Below are positions 8,700 through 16,730 of a stretch of DNA of 64,000 nucleotides, piece after piece. The notes under the pieces are model-generated. The model was not told where the DNA came from and did not search any database. It saw only the letters and a list, made by a program, of their open reading frames with translations. Origin of the DNA: Maribacter sp. BPC-D8 (GTDB lineage Bacteria; Bacteroidota; Bacteroidia; Flavobacteriales; Flavobacteriaceae); contig NZ_CP128187.1 in assembly GCF_035207705.1 (NCBI RefSeq), positions 1,240,001 to 1,304,000 of the forward strand, written 5' to 3'. The translations under genes and the position numbers were made by a program. Each line of letters begins with the position of its first letter. Position 1 is the stretch's first letter.

Positions 8700-10010
8700 T
8701 TACTTTTTTTGAGCAGCTAACCACTCCATAATAGTCACATTTTCACCTTGTAATAAGACTGGTTCTCCATTAAAATCAAAATTTGCATGGTTAGCGTGGC
8801 TATAAATCCAAGACCAATGCCCAGGATAATAGTAGTTTTCGCCACCATAAAATCCGGTTAAATCAATAACATGCTCATAATAAGAGAAATGAACATTCGG
8901 TGCTTTAGCATTAATTAGTCTATTATATAATGGTACAACAGTTTCATCTGGTATTGTCGTTGTATCGTCTTTAGAATGAACAAACCAAATCGGCACATTT
9001 TTAATACTCTCAATTTGTTTGTCGGTAACATTCGAATCTAAATAAGCAAGAGCACTTATATAACCAGCAGCGAAATATTTTGGATGTTCAAGTATTAGTT
9101 TCAAACTCATATACCCACCATTTGAGCATCCACCAATATAAACCCTATCTGTATCTATCTTCGGATTATCTTTTACGAAATTGTCAATTAGGTTGAATAA
9201 GGCTTTATTATAAATATCATCATTATCACCTCTTGTATATTCTCCATTGGCATCTTGCATCCAAAAAGTTGGTGCTTGGGGCACAAGAACATATGCACCA
9301 TTAAAAAAGGATTGTATTTCAGGTGATGCATATTTAGTGGCCTTATTAGCAACTAAGGCAATACTTGGGTCGGTACCACCTTCGCCACCACCATGTAACC
9401 ATATAATTAAAGGAGATTTCGCTGAAGTCGTTTTAGGTTCAAAAGAAGCATACGTTAAACTTATGCCATTACTAGAATACTTTCCATTTAAATCAAACTT
9501 ATCCAAATCTTTAAATATTCGAGAATCTTCTTTATTCCATATTTTATTTGTTGACGTATTGGTAATGGTCATTTTATAATCAATCCACTGATTACTGCCT
9601 CTACCATCTTTAATTACATATTTAATAGGAGAATCTAAAGGATTGTTGGGGTGCACTAATAAAACTAAGGTTACATGATTTCCTTCAGGTACTCTGCTCC
9701 CATTGGCATCAGAAACATAAGCGAATACTATTTCTCGACTACCTTTTACTTCTTCTAGCTTCATTTCTACGCCATCTGCACTTCTTTCAACTTCGATTGT
9801 ATAATCGCTAGCATTAGCTTCAGTTGTCAATTTTGCAGTTGGTAGTACTACCTTTTTCACTGCTGGTCCCCAATCGTATCCTTCTAAAATTAAAGTGTAG
9901 TTACCATTTTCATAATTAGAAATTGTTTTTATTGCCGGTTCTACTGCTAAAAGCGGATTTAGCATCAGCAGCAAAAGAAATACAGATAAAGTTAGAATTG
10001 ATTTTTGCAT
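8700..10010 (-). CDS. Secreted alpha/beta-hydrolase esterase with N-terminal Ig-like region
   Basis: This 436-residue protein starts with a signal peptide (MQKSILTLSVFLLLLMLNPL, cleaved near residue 22). Residues 25-190 look beta-sandwich-like. From about 200 there is an alpha/beta hydrolase: IIWLHGGGEGG as oxyanion-hole strand, GGCSNGGY as nucleophile elbow (G-C-S-N-G), HSKDDTT supplying an acid and PGHWSW a possible His. This resembles PHB-depolymerase, feruloyl-esterase and prolyl-oligopeptidase-like esterases found with polysaccharide degradation in Flavobacteriia. The substrate is not predictable here. It stands alone, with no obvious partner genes. Confidence 0.75.
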   Translation of the reverse strand: MQKSILTLSVFLLLLMLNPLLAVEPAIKTISNYENGNYTLILEGYDWGPAVKKVVLPTAKLTTEANASDYTIEVERSADGVEMKLEEVKGSREIVFAYVSDANGSRVPEGNHVTLVLLVHPNNPLDSPIKYVIKDGRGSNQWIDYKMTITNTSTNKIWNKEDSRIFKDLDKFDLNGKYSSNGISLTYASFEPKTTSAKSPLIIWLHGGGEGGTDPSIALVANKATKYASPEIQSFFNGAYVLVPQAPTFWMQDANGEYTRGDNDDIYNKALFNLIDNFVKDNPKIDTDRVYIGGCSNGGYMSLKLILEHPKYFAAGYISALAYLDSNVTDKQIESIKNVPIWFVHSKDDTTTIPDETVVPLYNRLINAKAPNVHFSYYEHVIDLTGFYGGENYYYPGHWSWIYSHANHANFDFNGEPVLLQGENVTIMEWLAAQKK

Positions 10011-10188
10011 TGTTTGAGTTTTGTTGTTTGGCCTAGTAAGATAAGAGATTTAGATAGCATTTGTTTATCAAGTTATATGCATTAAGATTTATTAATCTTT
10101 TTTCGAACCGCTATGTATTCTATTGATGACAAGCTAATATTTGGTACATTAGTAGAAACAACAAATTAATCAACTCAAATTTCTTAAA

Positions 10189-11031
10189 ATGAAAAAAGCA
10201 ATCAGTGCAAATAAAATAATATCAGGTTTAGCATGTGCCTTACTCTTTAGTATCGGAATAAATGCCCAAAAAGCAGCATTCAATATGGATAAAGATTTAT
10301 TGCTAGTGCAGTTAGACTCTAAAACCGATATTGACGATTTACATACCGCAGCAAGTTTCGCTACGTTACTAGCTCACCAAGATTATAAGGATCTGAATTA
10401 TCTTGCTGTTGCAGGTACTTATGGTATTCAAGAAGGTTTGTACGTACCACCGAACGAATTAATGCCGATGGTCTTTCATGAAAATTGGGTAGACGCGCAT
10501 GCCGATTGGGATAAATCGGTAAATCAAGTTTTACTTGAAGCAGAGAAATATATTGATAATGGTGGCTCTATTTGGATAGCTGAAGCGGGACAGTCAGATT
10601 TTACTGCTGATTGGGTTTTAAAACTTGTAGAAAAGCAGCCTACTTTAAATATAAAAGAGAAAGTTCATGTGGTTCAGCATAGCGATTGGAACGAATCGGT
10701 TACAGAACCTACAAAACTCAAATACACACAAACAATTACAGATTACCATAGAATTGCCGATGGAAATGAAGTCGGTAATGGTACACCGGGTTTAAAGTCT
10801 GATGGTAAGGTAGATTGGGAATCGAAATTAAATGATGATCATTTAACCAAGGTATGGAATACGGCTATTCGTTTAGCAGATGAATATAATGGTAAAGATG
10901 ATAGATATTTAAATAAAAGTGTTGATGAAGGCGGACTTGATTTTTCTGATTTAAGTGAAGTATGCTATATTTTAAACCTTATGGATATTAAAGATGCAGA
11001 TGAATTCTTTACCTATTTTAAGGTAGACTAA
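10189..11031 (+). CDS. Secreted protein with nucleoside-hydrolase-like N-terminal motif
   Basis: This 280-residue protein has a signal peptide ending in the typical flavobacterial INAQ site (about residue 26). The mature N-terminus, LLLVQLDSKTDIDDLHTAA, resembles the Asp-rich calcium-binding motif of inosine-uridine nucleoside hydrolases (DTDxxxDD), and later blocks alternate strands and helices. The rest is not recognised. It could be a secreted ribohydrolase-fold protein or a distant relative that has lost activity. It is convergent with the transaminase gene, 4 bp apart, with no terminator hairpin between them. Confidence 0.5.
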   Translation: MKKAISANKIISGLACALLFSIGINAQKAAFNMDKDLLLVQLDSKTDIDDLHTAASFATLLAHQDYKDLNYLAVAGTYGIQEGLYVPPNELMPMVFHENWVDAHADWDKSVNQVLLEAEKYIDNGGSIWIAEAGQSDFTADWVLKLVEKQPTLNIKEKVHVVQHSDWNESVTEPTKLKYTQTITDYHRIADGNEVGNGTPGLKSDGKVDWESKLNDDHLTKVWNTAIRLADEYNGKDDRYLNKSVDEGGLDFSDLSEVCYILNLMDIKDADEFFTYFKVD

Positions 11032-11035
11032 AATC

Positions 11036-11875
11036 TTATTTAAGTTTTAAAAAGGCCTCTTGTAATCTTTGCGTTACGGGGCCTTTTTCATTTCCTATAA
11101 ATAGTAAATGATTGTCAATTTTTTGAATCGCAGCAATCTGTGTACTCGTACCTGTCAAGAACGCCTCATCAATTGTTTTGATTTCTTCTGTTGAAATAGG
11201 AATTTCCTTAATTTCTATACCTAAAGAATGACAAAGCTCAATAACCACAATTCTAGTAATGCCATTAAGAATATACTCATCTGCCGGATGTGTGTAAACG
11301 ACTCCATCTTTGACAAAAAACACATTGCAATGCGAAGCTTCTGTAAAAACTCCGTTTCTATGTAAAATGGTTTCGTAGCACTCATGTTGCATGGCTTCTT
11401 CGTTCAACATTACATTACCCAGTAATGAAGTCATCTTAATATCGCAGCGAGACCACCTGAAATCATTTCTAGTAATTACATGGGCATTTACAGTATTTAT
11501 TTCAGGCAATACTTTTGGTACCGCATACATCATAACCGTTGGTTTTATATCTGCAGGATATGAATGTTGTCTTGGTGCTACTCCCCTAGTAATTTGAATG
11601 TAAAGCATGCAGTCTTTATCGGTTAGCCCTACTGACTTTAATAAAGTAGAAATTTCACTTTTGAGCAAGCTAGCATCATACTCAATATTAATTTTTTGGA
11701 GTCCTGATTGTAAGCGGTCAAGGTGTTCTTTTTCATAAAAGAATCTACCGTTTATCTGAACCATTACTTCATATAATCCATCACCGAAAATAAATCCGCG
11801 ATCGAAAACAGATACTTTAGCATCCGCAGAATTCACAATACTTCCGTTTAGATATACTTTATCAGGATAACTCAT
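11036..11875 (-). CDS. dat: D-amino-acid (D-alanine) transaminase, class IV PLP enzyme
   Basis: This 279-residue protein has the length and layout of class-IV aminotransferases. Lys147 in DIKMTSLLGN fits the PLP-binding lysine, and EASHCNVF is the phosphate-binding loop. The motif ITRGVAPRQH (residues 95-104) reproduces the RG..PR.H signature in which Arg and His hold the substrate carboxylate of D-alanine transaminases, which separates it from branched-chain enzymes. It interconverts D-alanine and D-glutamate with their 2-oxo acids and so links to peptidoglycan precursors. It starts 5 bp after the stop of the Tat-exported TIM-barrel gene and is probably co-transcribed with it. Confidence 0.85.
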   Translation of the reverse strand: MSYPDKVYLNGSIVNSADAKVSVFDRGFIFGDGLYEVMVQINGRFFYEKEHLDRLQSGLQKINIEYDASLLKSEISTLLKSVGLTDKDCMLYIQITRGVAPRQHSYPADIKPTVMMYAVPKVLPEINTVNAHVITRNDFRWSRCDIKMTSLLGNVMLNEEAMQHECYETILHRNGVFTEASHCNVFFVKDGVVYTHPADEYILNGITRIVVIELCHSLGIEIKEIPISTEEIKTIDEAFLTGTSTQIAAIQKIDNHLLFIGNEKGPVTQRLQEAFLKLK

Positions 11876-11880
11876 AAAAC

Positions 11881-12780
11881 TTATAAATAACGTTGAAGAT
11901 GTTTTTTGAAATAGGTAGCGCTATCAGTAATACTCTGCATAGAGTTCTCTGCAAAATTACCGCCTTGCTCTATATAGTAATATTGTAAATCATCTTTGTT
12001 AATAGATGATAACATGCTTTTGTAATCAATAGATCCATTACCCATCTCAGAATAATCACGAGTTACTTTGTCCATATCTTTAATATGCCACATAACATAG
12101 CGACCAGGATTCTCGGCAATCAATTCAGCCGGACTCTTATCTGAAGAATGCTCAACCCAATACATATCCATCTGTAGTTTTACCAAATTTGCATCTGTAC
12201 CAGATAAAATAATATCATAACCTTGCTCACCATTATGGTCTGTAAATTCAAAATCGTGATTGTGATAAGCGAACTGCAACCCAGCACTGGTTACCTGTTC
12301 CCCTATTACATTTAATTTATCCTTTAATATTTTAAAATTTTCAATTGTACGATATTCTGGTGCCAACCATGGCCATGTAATGTATGTGCTGTTTAAGATA
12401 ATAGAACCTTCAATACATTGGTCTACATAACGTTCGAGCTTTTCATTAGGTTCTTTAAAACGACTAGAAAAATCGTAGTGGCCGCTAGAAATAGTAAAAT
12501 CTAAATCATCTATCTGTTTTTTAAATTCCTTAGATTTTATACCGTAATAGGTGTCGTTCTCACCATCATAACCATAAATTTCCCCGTCAACATACCCTAG
12601 TTCACGTGCATATTTAACACTCCCGATTGGGTCCTTCGCCATTGCATCGCGAATGGTGAACAATTGTAAACCCATTTTATATTTATAATCCATCGGCAAT
12701 ACAGACAAGGGTAGCATAGAACTTACCGAAAGTACACCAGTTTGTTTTAAGAATGTTCTGCGAGAATTAGAGTTGTTCAT
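11881..12780 (-). CDS. Tat-exported sugar phosphate isomerase/epimerase-like TIM barrel
   Basis: This 299-residue protein has an N-terminal twin-arginine signal (SRRTFLKQTG, residues 6-15) followed by a hydrophobic stretch. The body matches the AP_endonuc_2 / xylose-isomerase-like TIM barrel: GLQLFTIRD near the start, FAYHNHDFEF, QMDMYWV and WHIKDMD carry the expected metal-ligand His/Asp/Glu residues. Such exported proteins are common in Bacteroidota and act on sugars or inositols in the periplasm. The substrate is unknown. It lies directly upstream of dat on the same strand. Confidence 0.85.
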   Translation of the reverse strand: MNNSNSRRTFLKQTGVLSVSSMLPLSVLPMDYKYKMGLQLFTIRDAMAKDPIGSVKYARELGYVDGEIYGYDGENDTYYGIKSKEFKKQIDDLDFTISSGHYDFSSRFKEPNEKLERYVDQCIEGSIILNSTYITWPWLAPEYRTIENFKILKDKLNVIGEQVTSAGLQFAYHNHDFEFTDHNGEQGYDIILSGTDANLVKLQMDMYWVEHSSDKSPAELIAENPGRYVMWHIKDMDKVTRDYSEMGNGSIDYKSMLSSINKDDLQYYYIEQGGNFAENSMQSITDSATYFKKHLQRYL

Positions 12781-12856
12781 GGTATGTTGCTGAAGTTGTA
12801 ATAAATTCGAACTATAAATATAAGGGTTGCGAAAAGAACTTGAACATTTAGTAATG

Positions 12857-12886
12857 AAAAAAGCAGCTCTAAAAGGCTGCTTTTTT
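12857..12886 (-). terminator. Terminator after sugar dehydrogenase gene
   Basis: AAAAAAGCAGC pairs with GCTGCTTTTTT around a short loop. It lies 23 bp after the stop of the gene at 12909-14096 in its direction of reading. Confidence 0.8.
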
Positions 12887-12908
12887 AAAATTTAAGAAGT
12901 TATAATTA

Positions 12909-14096
12909 TTAGTTACTCGCTACCGCAGTATTGCTGTATGATAGTCTGTAAATTGCATCTCCAAAATCATCAGATATCAGCATAGAGCCATCTTCTAATA
13001 CTAATAAATCTACAGGTCTTCCGGTAGCTTTTTGAGCTACTTCATCTAACCAACCATCAATAAATGTTTCACTATTTACAACTTCACCATCTTCAATATC
13101 AACCATCATAATTCGATACCCTACTTTCTTGCTTCTGTTCCAAGAACCGTGTTCTGCTATGAAAGCTTTACCCTTATATTCCGCAGGGAACATAGTGCCA
13201 GTATAAAACTTAATACCAAGTGGAGCAACGTGAGCGTCTAACTGTAAAGCAGGATCAACAAAATCTGAACAAGGGCGTAAATCTCCAAATTCAGGGTCTT
13301 TAACAATGCCACCATGGCAAAATGGGTATCCAAAATGCTGACCAGCTTCGGTAACTGTATTTAGTTCGCAAGGCGGAATATCGTCACCTAACATATCGCG
13401 ACCATTATCTGTAAACCACATTTGTTTCGTATCAGGATGCCAAGTGAATCCGACAGAGTTTCTAACTCCTCTAGCATAAATTTCTCGATTGCTACCGTCA
13501 GGATCCATTCTTGAAATGGTTGCAAATCGCCCATCTTCATCCGTCTTATTACAAATATTACATGGTGCCCCAACAGGAACATAAAGCTTGTCATCTGGTC
13601 CGAAGGCTATATATTTCCATCCGTGATGAAATTCCGTCGGAAAATCATCATAAATCAATTCCTTTACTAGCTCGCCACCAATTTGTTCTTCAATATTCGG
13701 ATATTTCCAAAGGCTACCAACTTGAGCAACATATAAATCTCCATTTCTCATGGCAATACCATTTGGTACTTCCATCGTATCGAGCACTATAATATTATCA
13801 GCTTTGAAATCGCCATTGGTATCTTGAATTGCATACACATTGTTTTCTGTACGAGTACCCACAAATAAGGTCCCATTATCACCCATAGCCATAGAACGCG
13901 CACCATCTACTCCCCTAGCGTAAACCTCAATTTTAAAACCTTCAGGTAAGTTTAAATCTAACAAAGCCAAATCGGTGCTATCAAGTTCTACTTCAGTTGC
14001 GGCACTGTCATTGCTTTCTTTTTTATTCTCTTTACAAGAATTTAGCGATATTACTACGGCGAGCACCATAGTTATCTTTAAAAATGAACTTTTCAT
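12909..14096 (-). CDS. PQQ-type sugar (sorbosone) dehydrogenase lipoprotein
   Basis: This 395-residue protein has a lipoprotein signal (VVISLNSC, Cys about 21). The mature part is a six-bladed beta-propeller of the soluble glucose/sorbosone dehydrogenase type: LPEGFKIEVYARGVDGARSM, NGDLYVAQVG, FAFGPDD-like KYIAFGPDDKLYVPVG and EIYARGVRNSVGFTWHP are family hallmarks, the last supplying the catalytic-region Arg/His. PQQ would be the cofactor if the enzyme is active. CNICNKTDEDG near residue 180 adds a Cys pair, perhaps a disulfide. It is a single-gene unit ending in its own terminator. Confidence 0.85.
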   Translation of the reverse strand: MKSSFLKITMVLAVVISLNSCKENKKESNDSAATEVELDSTDLALLDLNLPEGFKIEVYARGVDGARSMAMGDNGTLFVGTRTENNVYAIQDTNGDFKADNIIVLDTMEVPNGIAMRNGDLYVAQVGSLWKYPNIEEQIGGELVKELIYDDFPTEFHHGWKYIAFGPDDKLYVPVGAPCNICNKTDEDGRFATISRMDPDGSNREIYARGVRNSVGFTWHPDTKQMWFTDNGRDMLGDDIPPCELNTVTEAGQHFGYPFCHGGIVKDPEFGDLRPCSDFVDPALQLDAHVAPLGIKFYTGTMFPAEYKGKAFIAEHGSWNRSKKVGYRIMMVDIEDGEVVNSETFIDGWLDEVAQKATGRPVDLLVLEDGSMLISDDFGDAIYRLSYSNTAVASN

Positions 14097-14184
14097 ATTA
14101 TAGGTTGTTTAGTTTATTACGAAGATACATAACATGGTTAAGTATAAATACTTTAAATAGTCATGGTGAAAGGTTATTGAACTT

Positions 14185-14214
14185 AAAAAAGTCAATACTA
14201 ATAGTATTGACTTT
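14185..14214 (-). terminator. Terminator after SDR gene
   Basis: A near-perfect hairpin in which AAAGTCAATACTA pairs with TAGTATTGACTTT, with an A-run on the plus strand that becomes the U-tract of the minus-strand transcript. Confidence 0.7.
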
Positions 14215-14249
14215 CGTTTCTTGTTTAGAGACTGTTTTTTAGTTACCTA

Positions 14250-14873
14250 TTAAGCATCCATGGCTTTCCCAATCAATGTTTCGCCTTGTATAATTTCAAA
14301 AGTTGAATTTATTGCCGCATCATCGTGTAAAGACCTTACCAATGTTTGCGCTACATCATCTCTGGTAATAGAACCTTGTTTGTTCAGTTTAGATTGTAGT
14401 TCAATTTTGCCTGTACCAACCTCATTTGTTAAAGATCCAGGTCTAACAATAGCATACCCTAAATTTGCAGACTTTAAATATTCATCAGCATTATGTTTCG
14501 CTTTTAAGTATTCTTTTAAATCGCTCGCCTCTTCAGGGTTATCTGCCCCCATCGAACTAAGCATTACAAACTTCTTAATATTTGCTTTTTTAGAGGCATC
14601 AATTAGATTTTTAGCTCCCTCTTGGTCAACTTCGATTACTTTTTTACCACCAGATCCAGCAGCGAAAATTACCTTGTCGATATTTTCAACAGTATGCGAT
14701 AAATCTTTTTCTAAATCACCAAGCACTGTTTTTATGTTTTCTTTTTCAAACTGTTCTTTTTGCTCTTCTTTTCGAACCATTGCTATAGGTTGAAAATATT
14801 GAGAATTCTTTAAAAGGTTTACTATTTTTTTTCCGGTTGTACCGTTGGCTCCGGCTACTAATATATTTTCCAT
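14250..14873 (-). CDS. NAD(P)-binding SDR-family protein (atypical, NmrA/YwnB-like)
   Basis: A 207-residue Rossmann protein from MENILVAGANGTTGKKIV, with the GxNGxTG dinucleotide motif and the later KFVMLSSMGAD strand, where family members carry catalytic or structural Ser. The start at 14873 is chosen because the GxxGxxG strand normally begins within a few residues of the N-terminus; the 24 in-frame residues upstream do not fit. These small atypical SDRs are annotated as sugar epimerases or NAD(P)H-dependent reductases; the substrate is unknown. It stands alone. Confidence 0.82.
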   Translation of the reverse strand: MENILVAGANGTTGKKIVNLLKNSQYFQPIAMVRKEEQKEQFEKENIKTVLGDLEKDLSHTVENIDKVIFAAGSGGKKVIEVDQEGAKNLIDASKKANIKKFVMLSSMGADNPEEASDLKEYLKAKHNADEYLKSANLGYAIVRPGSLTNEVGTGKIELQSKLNKQGSITRDDVAQTLVRSLHDDAAINSTFEIIQGETLIGKAMDA

Positions 14874-15098
14874 GTTCTTTATTTTGATTGCAAGTTGGCT
14901 AAATACTACCGTTAACCTTAATGCTTTACCTTTTTTTCTTAACACGATAACATTTTTCTATTGACATGAAGAAATGCAATTCAGGTTTTCTTAAAAGAGC
15001 ATAAATTTTATTTGAAAGCGATAAGGATAAAGATGTAGTACCTATACCTTGTGCTTATAATACTTAAAAAAATAATTATGAAAAGTTAAAATAATAAA

Positions 15099-15359
15099 GT
15101 GGAATATAATTCTGATGTAACAGAACAAGATTTATCTGCATTAGGAGAAAAGACAAAGAATACAAGAACAGATGGTGGAGATGATGTTCAGTTAATTGAT
15201 AGAGAAAATGAAATTGATTTTGCAGGCAAAGATTTAGATGTACCTGGACGTAGTTTGCCAAAAAATCAAATAAACCTAAAGGATGAGGAGAATCAGCTAT
15301 ATAGCCAAGGCGGAGCCGAAAATGAAAATTTAGAACAAGACACCGATACTATTAGATAG
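15099..15359 (+). CDS. Small acidic conserved flavobacterial protein
   Basis: An 86-residue hydrophilic protein from a GTG start, with motifs VTEQDLSALGEKTKNTRTDG, FAGKDLDVPGRSL and LKDEENQLYSQGG. I recognise the pattern as a short conserved hypothetical found widely in Flavobacteriia (similar 'DLDVPG...DEEN' proteins), often near stress genes, but no function is known to me. It has no signal, no membrane segment and looks largely disordered. The GTG start lacks a clear ribosome-binding site, which is common in this phylum. A strong terminator follows at once. Confidence 0.7.
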   Translation: MEYNSDVTEQDLSALGEKTKNTRTDGGDDVQLIDRENEIDFAGKDLDVPGRSLPKNQINLKDEENQLYSQGGAENENLEQDTDTIR

Positions 15360-15367
15360 TAGAAAAT

Positions 15368-15393
15368 AAAAAGCAGCCTAATGGCTGCTTTTT
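15368..15393. terminator. Bidirectional terminator
   Basis: AAAAAGCAGCC and GGCTGCTTTTT enclose a 4-base loop between converging genes, able to stop both. Confidence 0.85.
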
Positions 15394-15416
15394 ATTTTTA
15401 CTTTATTTTTTAAACT

Positions 15417-16517
15417 TTAGTTTACTTCGCTGTATTCTGGATAATCTATATAACCTTCTTTACCTGCAGTATAAAAAGTATCTGCATCCCATTCTGCAAG
15501 GGGATAATTATGCTCGAAACGCTCAACCAAATCCGGATTAGAAATAAACGGCTTACCGAAAGCAACCAAATCTGCATTACCTTCTTCAATAACTTTATTA
15601 CCAGATTCTTGATCAAAACCAGCATTGATCATTAAAGTTCCATTATAAAGTGGTCTAAAATGTTTCGCAATATGTTCTACAGCGAATGGCACATTAGAAA
15701 CGTCATTAAATGGCTCAGACAAATGAACGTAAGCCAAATTATAATCATTTAATTTCTTGATAATATATTCGAAAGTTGGTATTGTTTCTTCATCTAAAGT
15801 GATACCGAACATATCGTTCAACGACGGATTAAATCGTACTCCTATTTTTTCTTGTGGAATAACGGCTTTCATAGCATCTAAAACTTCAAAAAAGAAACGA
15901 GTTCTATTTTCTATATTTCCACCATATTCATCTGTTCTGATGTTAGAAGTGCTATTAAAAAATTGGTGAAATAGATAGCCGTTAGAAGAATGAATTTCCA
16001 CTCCGTCAAATCCCGCTTCAATCGCATTTATAGCAGCGTTTTTAAAATTTTCAACTGTTTGTTTAATGTCAGAAGTAGTCATTGCTTTTGGTATCACGGT
16101 ATCTTTAAATCCTTCAGGTGTGAATGATTTCGCATTCGGATTTATTGCTGACGGAGCCAATGGCAATTCGCCATCATGAAAATCTGGGTGAGACATACGT
16201 CCAACATGCCACAATTGAATAAATATTTTTCCGCCTTTATCATGAACAGCTTTTGTTACTTTTTTCCAGCCTTCTACCTGTTCTTTAGAGTATATTCCAG
16301 CAGTGTTTATATAACCTACGGCATCTTTAGAAACTTGCGAACCTTCGGTAATAATTAATCCTGCAGATGCTCTTTGTGCGTAATATGGAACATGTAAATC
16401 TTCGGTAGGTATATTTCCTTCATTTGCCGCCCTACTTCTAGTCATAGGTGCCATGACTATCCTATTTTTTAAATCTAAATTTTTATGAAACGGAGTTAAT
16501 AATGCTTGAGTGCTCAT
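15417..16517 (-). CDS. Old yellow enzyme family alkene reductase (NemA-like)
   Basis: This 366-residue FMN-dependent TIM barrel starts LLTPFHKNLDLKNRIVMAPMTR, a textbook OYE N-terminus. QLWHVGRMSHPDF and the substrate-binding pair in EIHSSNGYLFHQFF (His..Asn) are intact, followed by YGG and the phosphate-binding C-terminal region. Such enzymes reduce activated C=C bonds, nitro esters and enones with NAD(P)H, usually in electrophile detoxification. A minus-strand GATCTTTG box (16551-16558), close to the -7 consensus, lies about 35 bp upstream. No TetR-type nemR partner is seen here. Confidence 0.9.
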   Translation of the reverse strand: MSTQALLTPFHKNLDLKNRIVMAPMTRSRAANEGNIPTEDLHVPYYAQRASAGLIITEGSQVSKDAVGYINTAGIYSKEQVEGWKKVTKAVHDKGGKIFIQLWHVGRMSHPDFHDGELPLAPSAINPNAKSFTPEGFKDTVIPKAMTTSDIKQTVENFKNAAINAIEAGFDGVEIHSSNGYLFHQFFNSTSNIRTDEYGGNIENRTRFFFEVLDAMKAVIPQEKIGVRFNPSLNDMFGITLDEETIPTFEYIIKKLNDYNLAYVHLSEPFNDVSNVPFAVEHIAKHFRPLYNGTLMINAGFDQESGNKVIEEGNADLVAFGKPFISNPDLVERFEHNYPLAEWDADTFYTAGKEGYIDYPEYSEVN

Positions 16518-16730
16518 GTATATGTGTCTAAAATGTTTTGTTGTATGCTACAAAGATCTTACTATTAAATGGGGCTTTTTGACTCTAATCGTTAAAACAT
16601 TGTTATAAATCGAAAAAATATTAAATGATACCTACATCCATTAGGTTTGCCGTTTTCTAACAATCATTAAAACCTTTCTAATTTTTTATCGTAGGTACTG
16701 CCAAAGACAACCTTATCTAAATTTTATTTT

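Noticed and set aside
15099..15359. Small acidic ORF as a chance frame
   Set aside because: Kept as a gene, because its motif order matches a widespread flavobacterial protein and a terminator directly follows.
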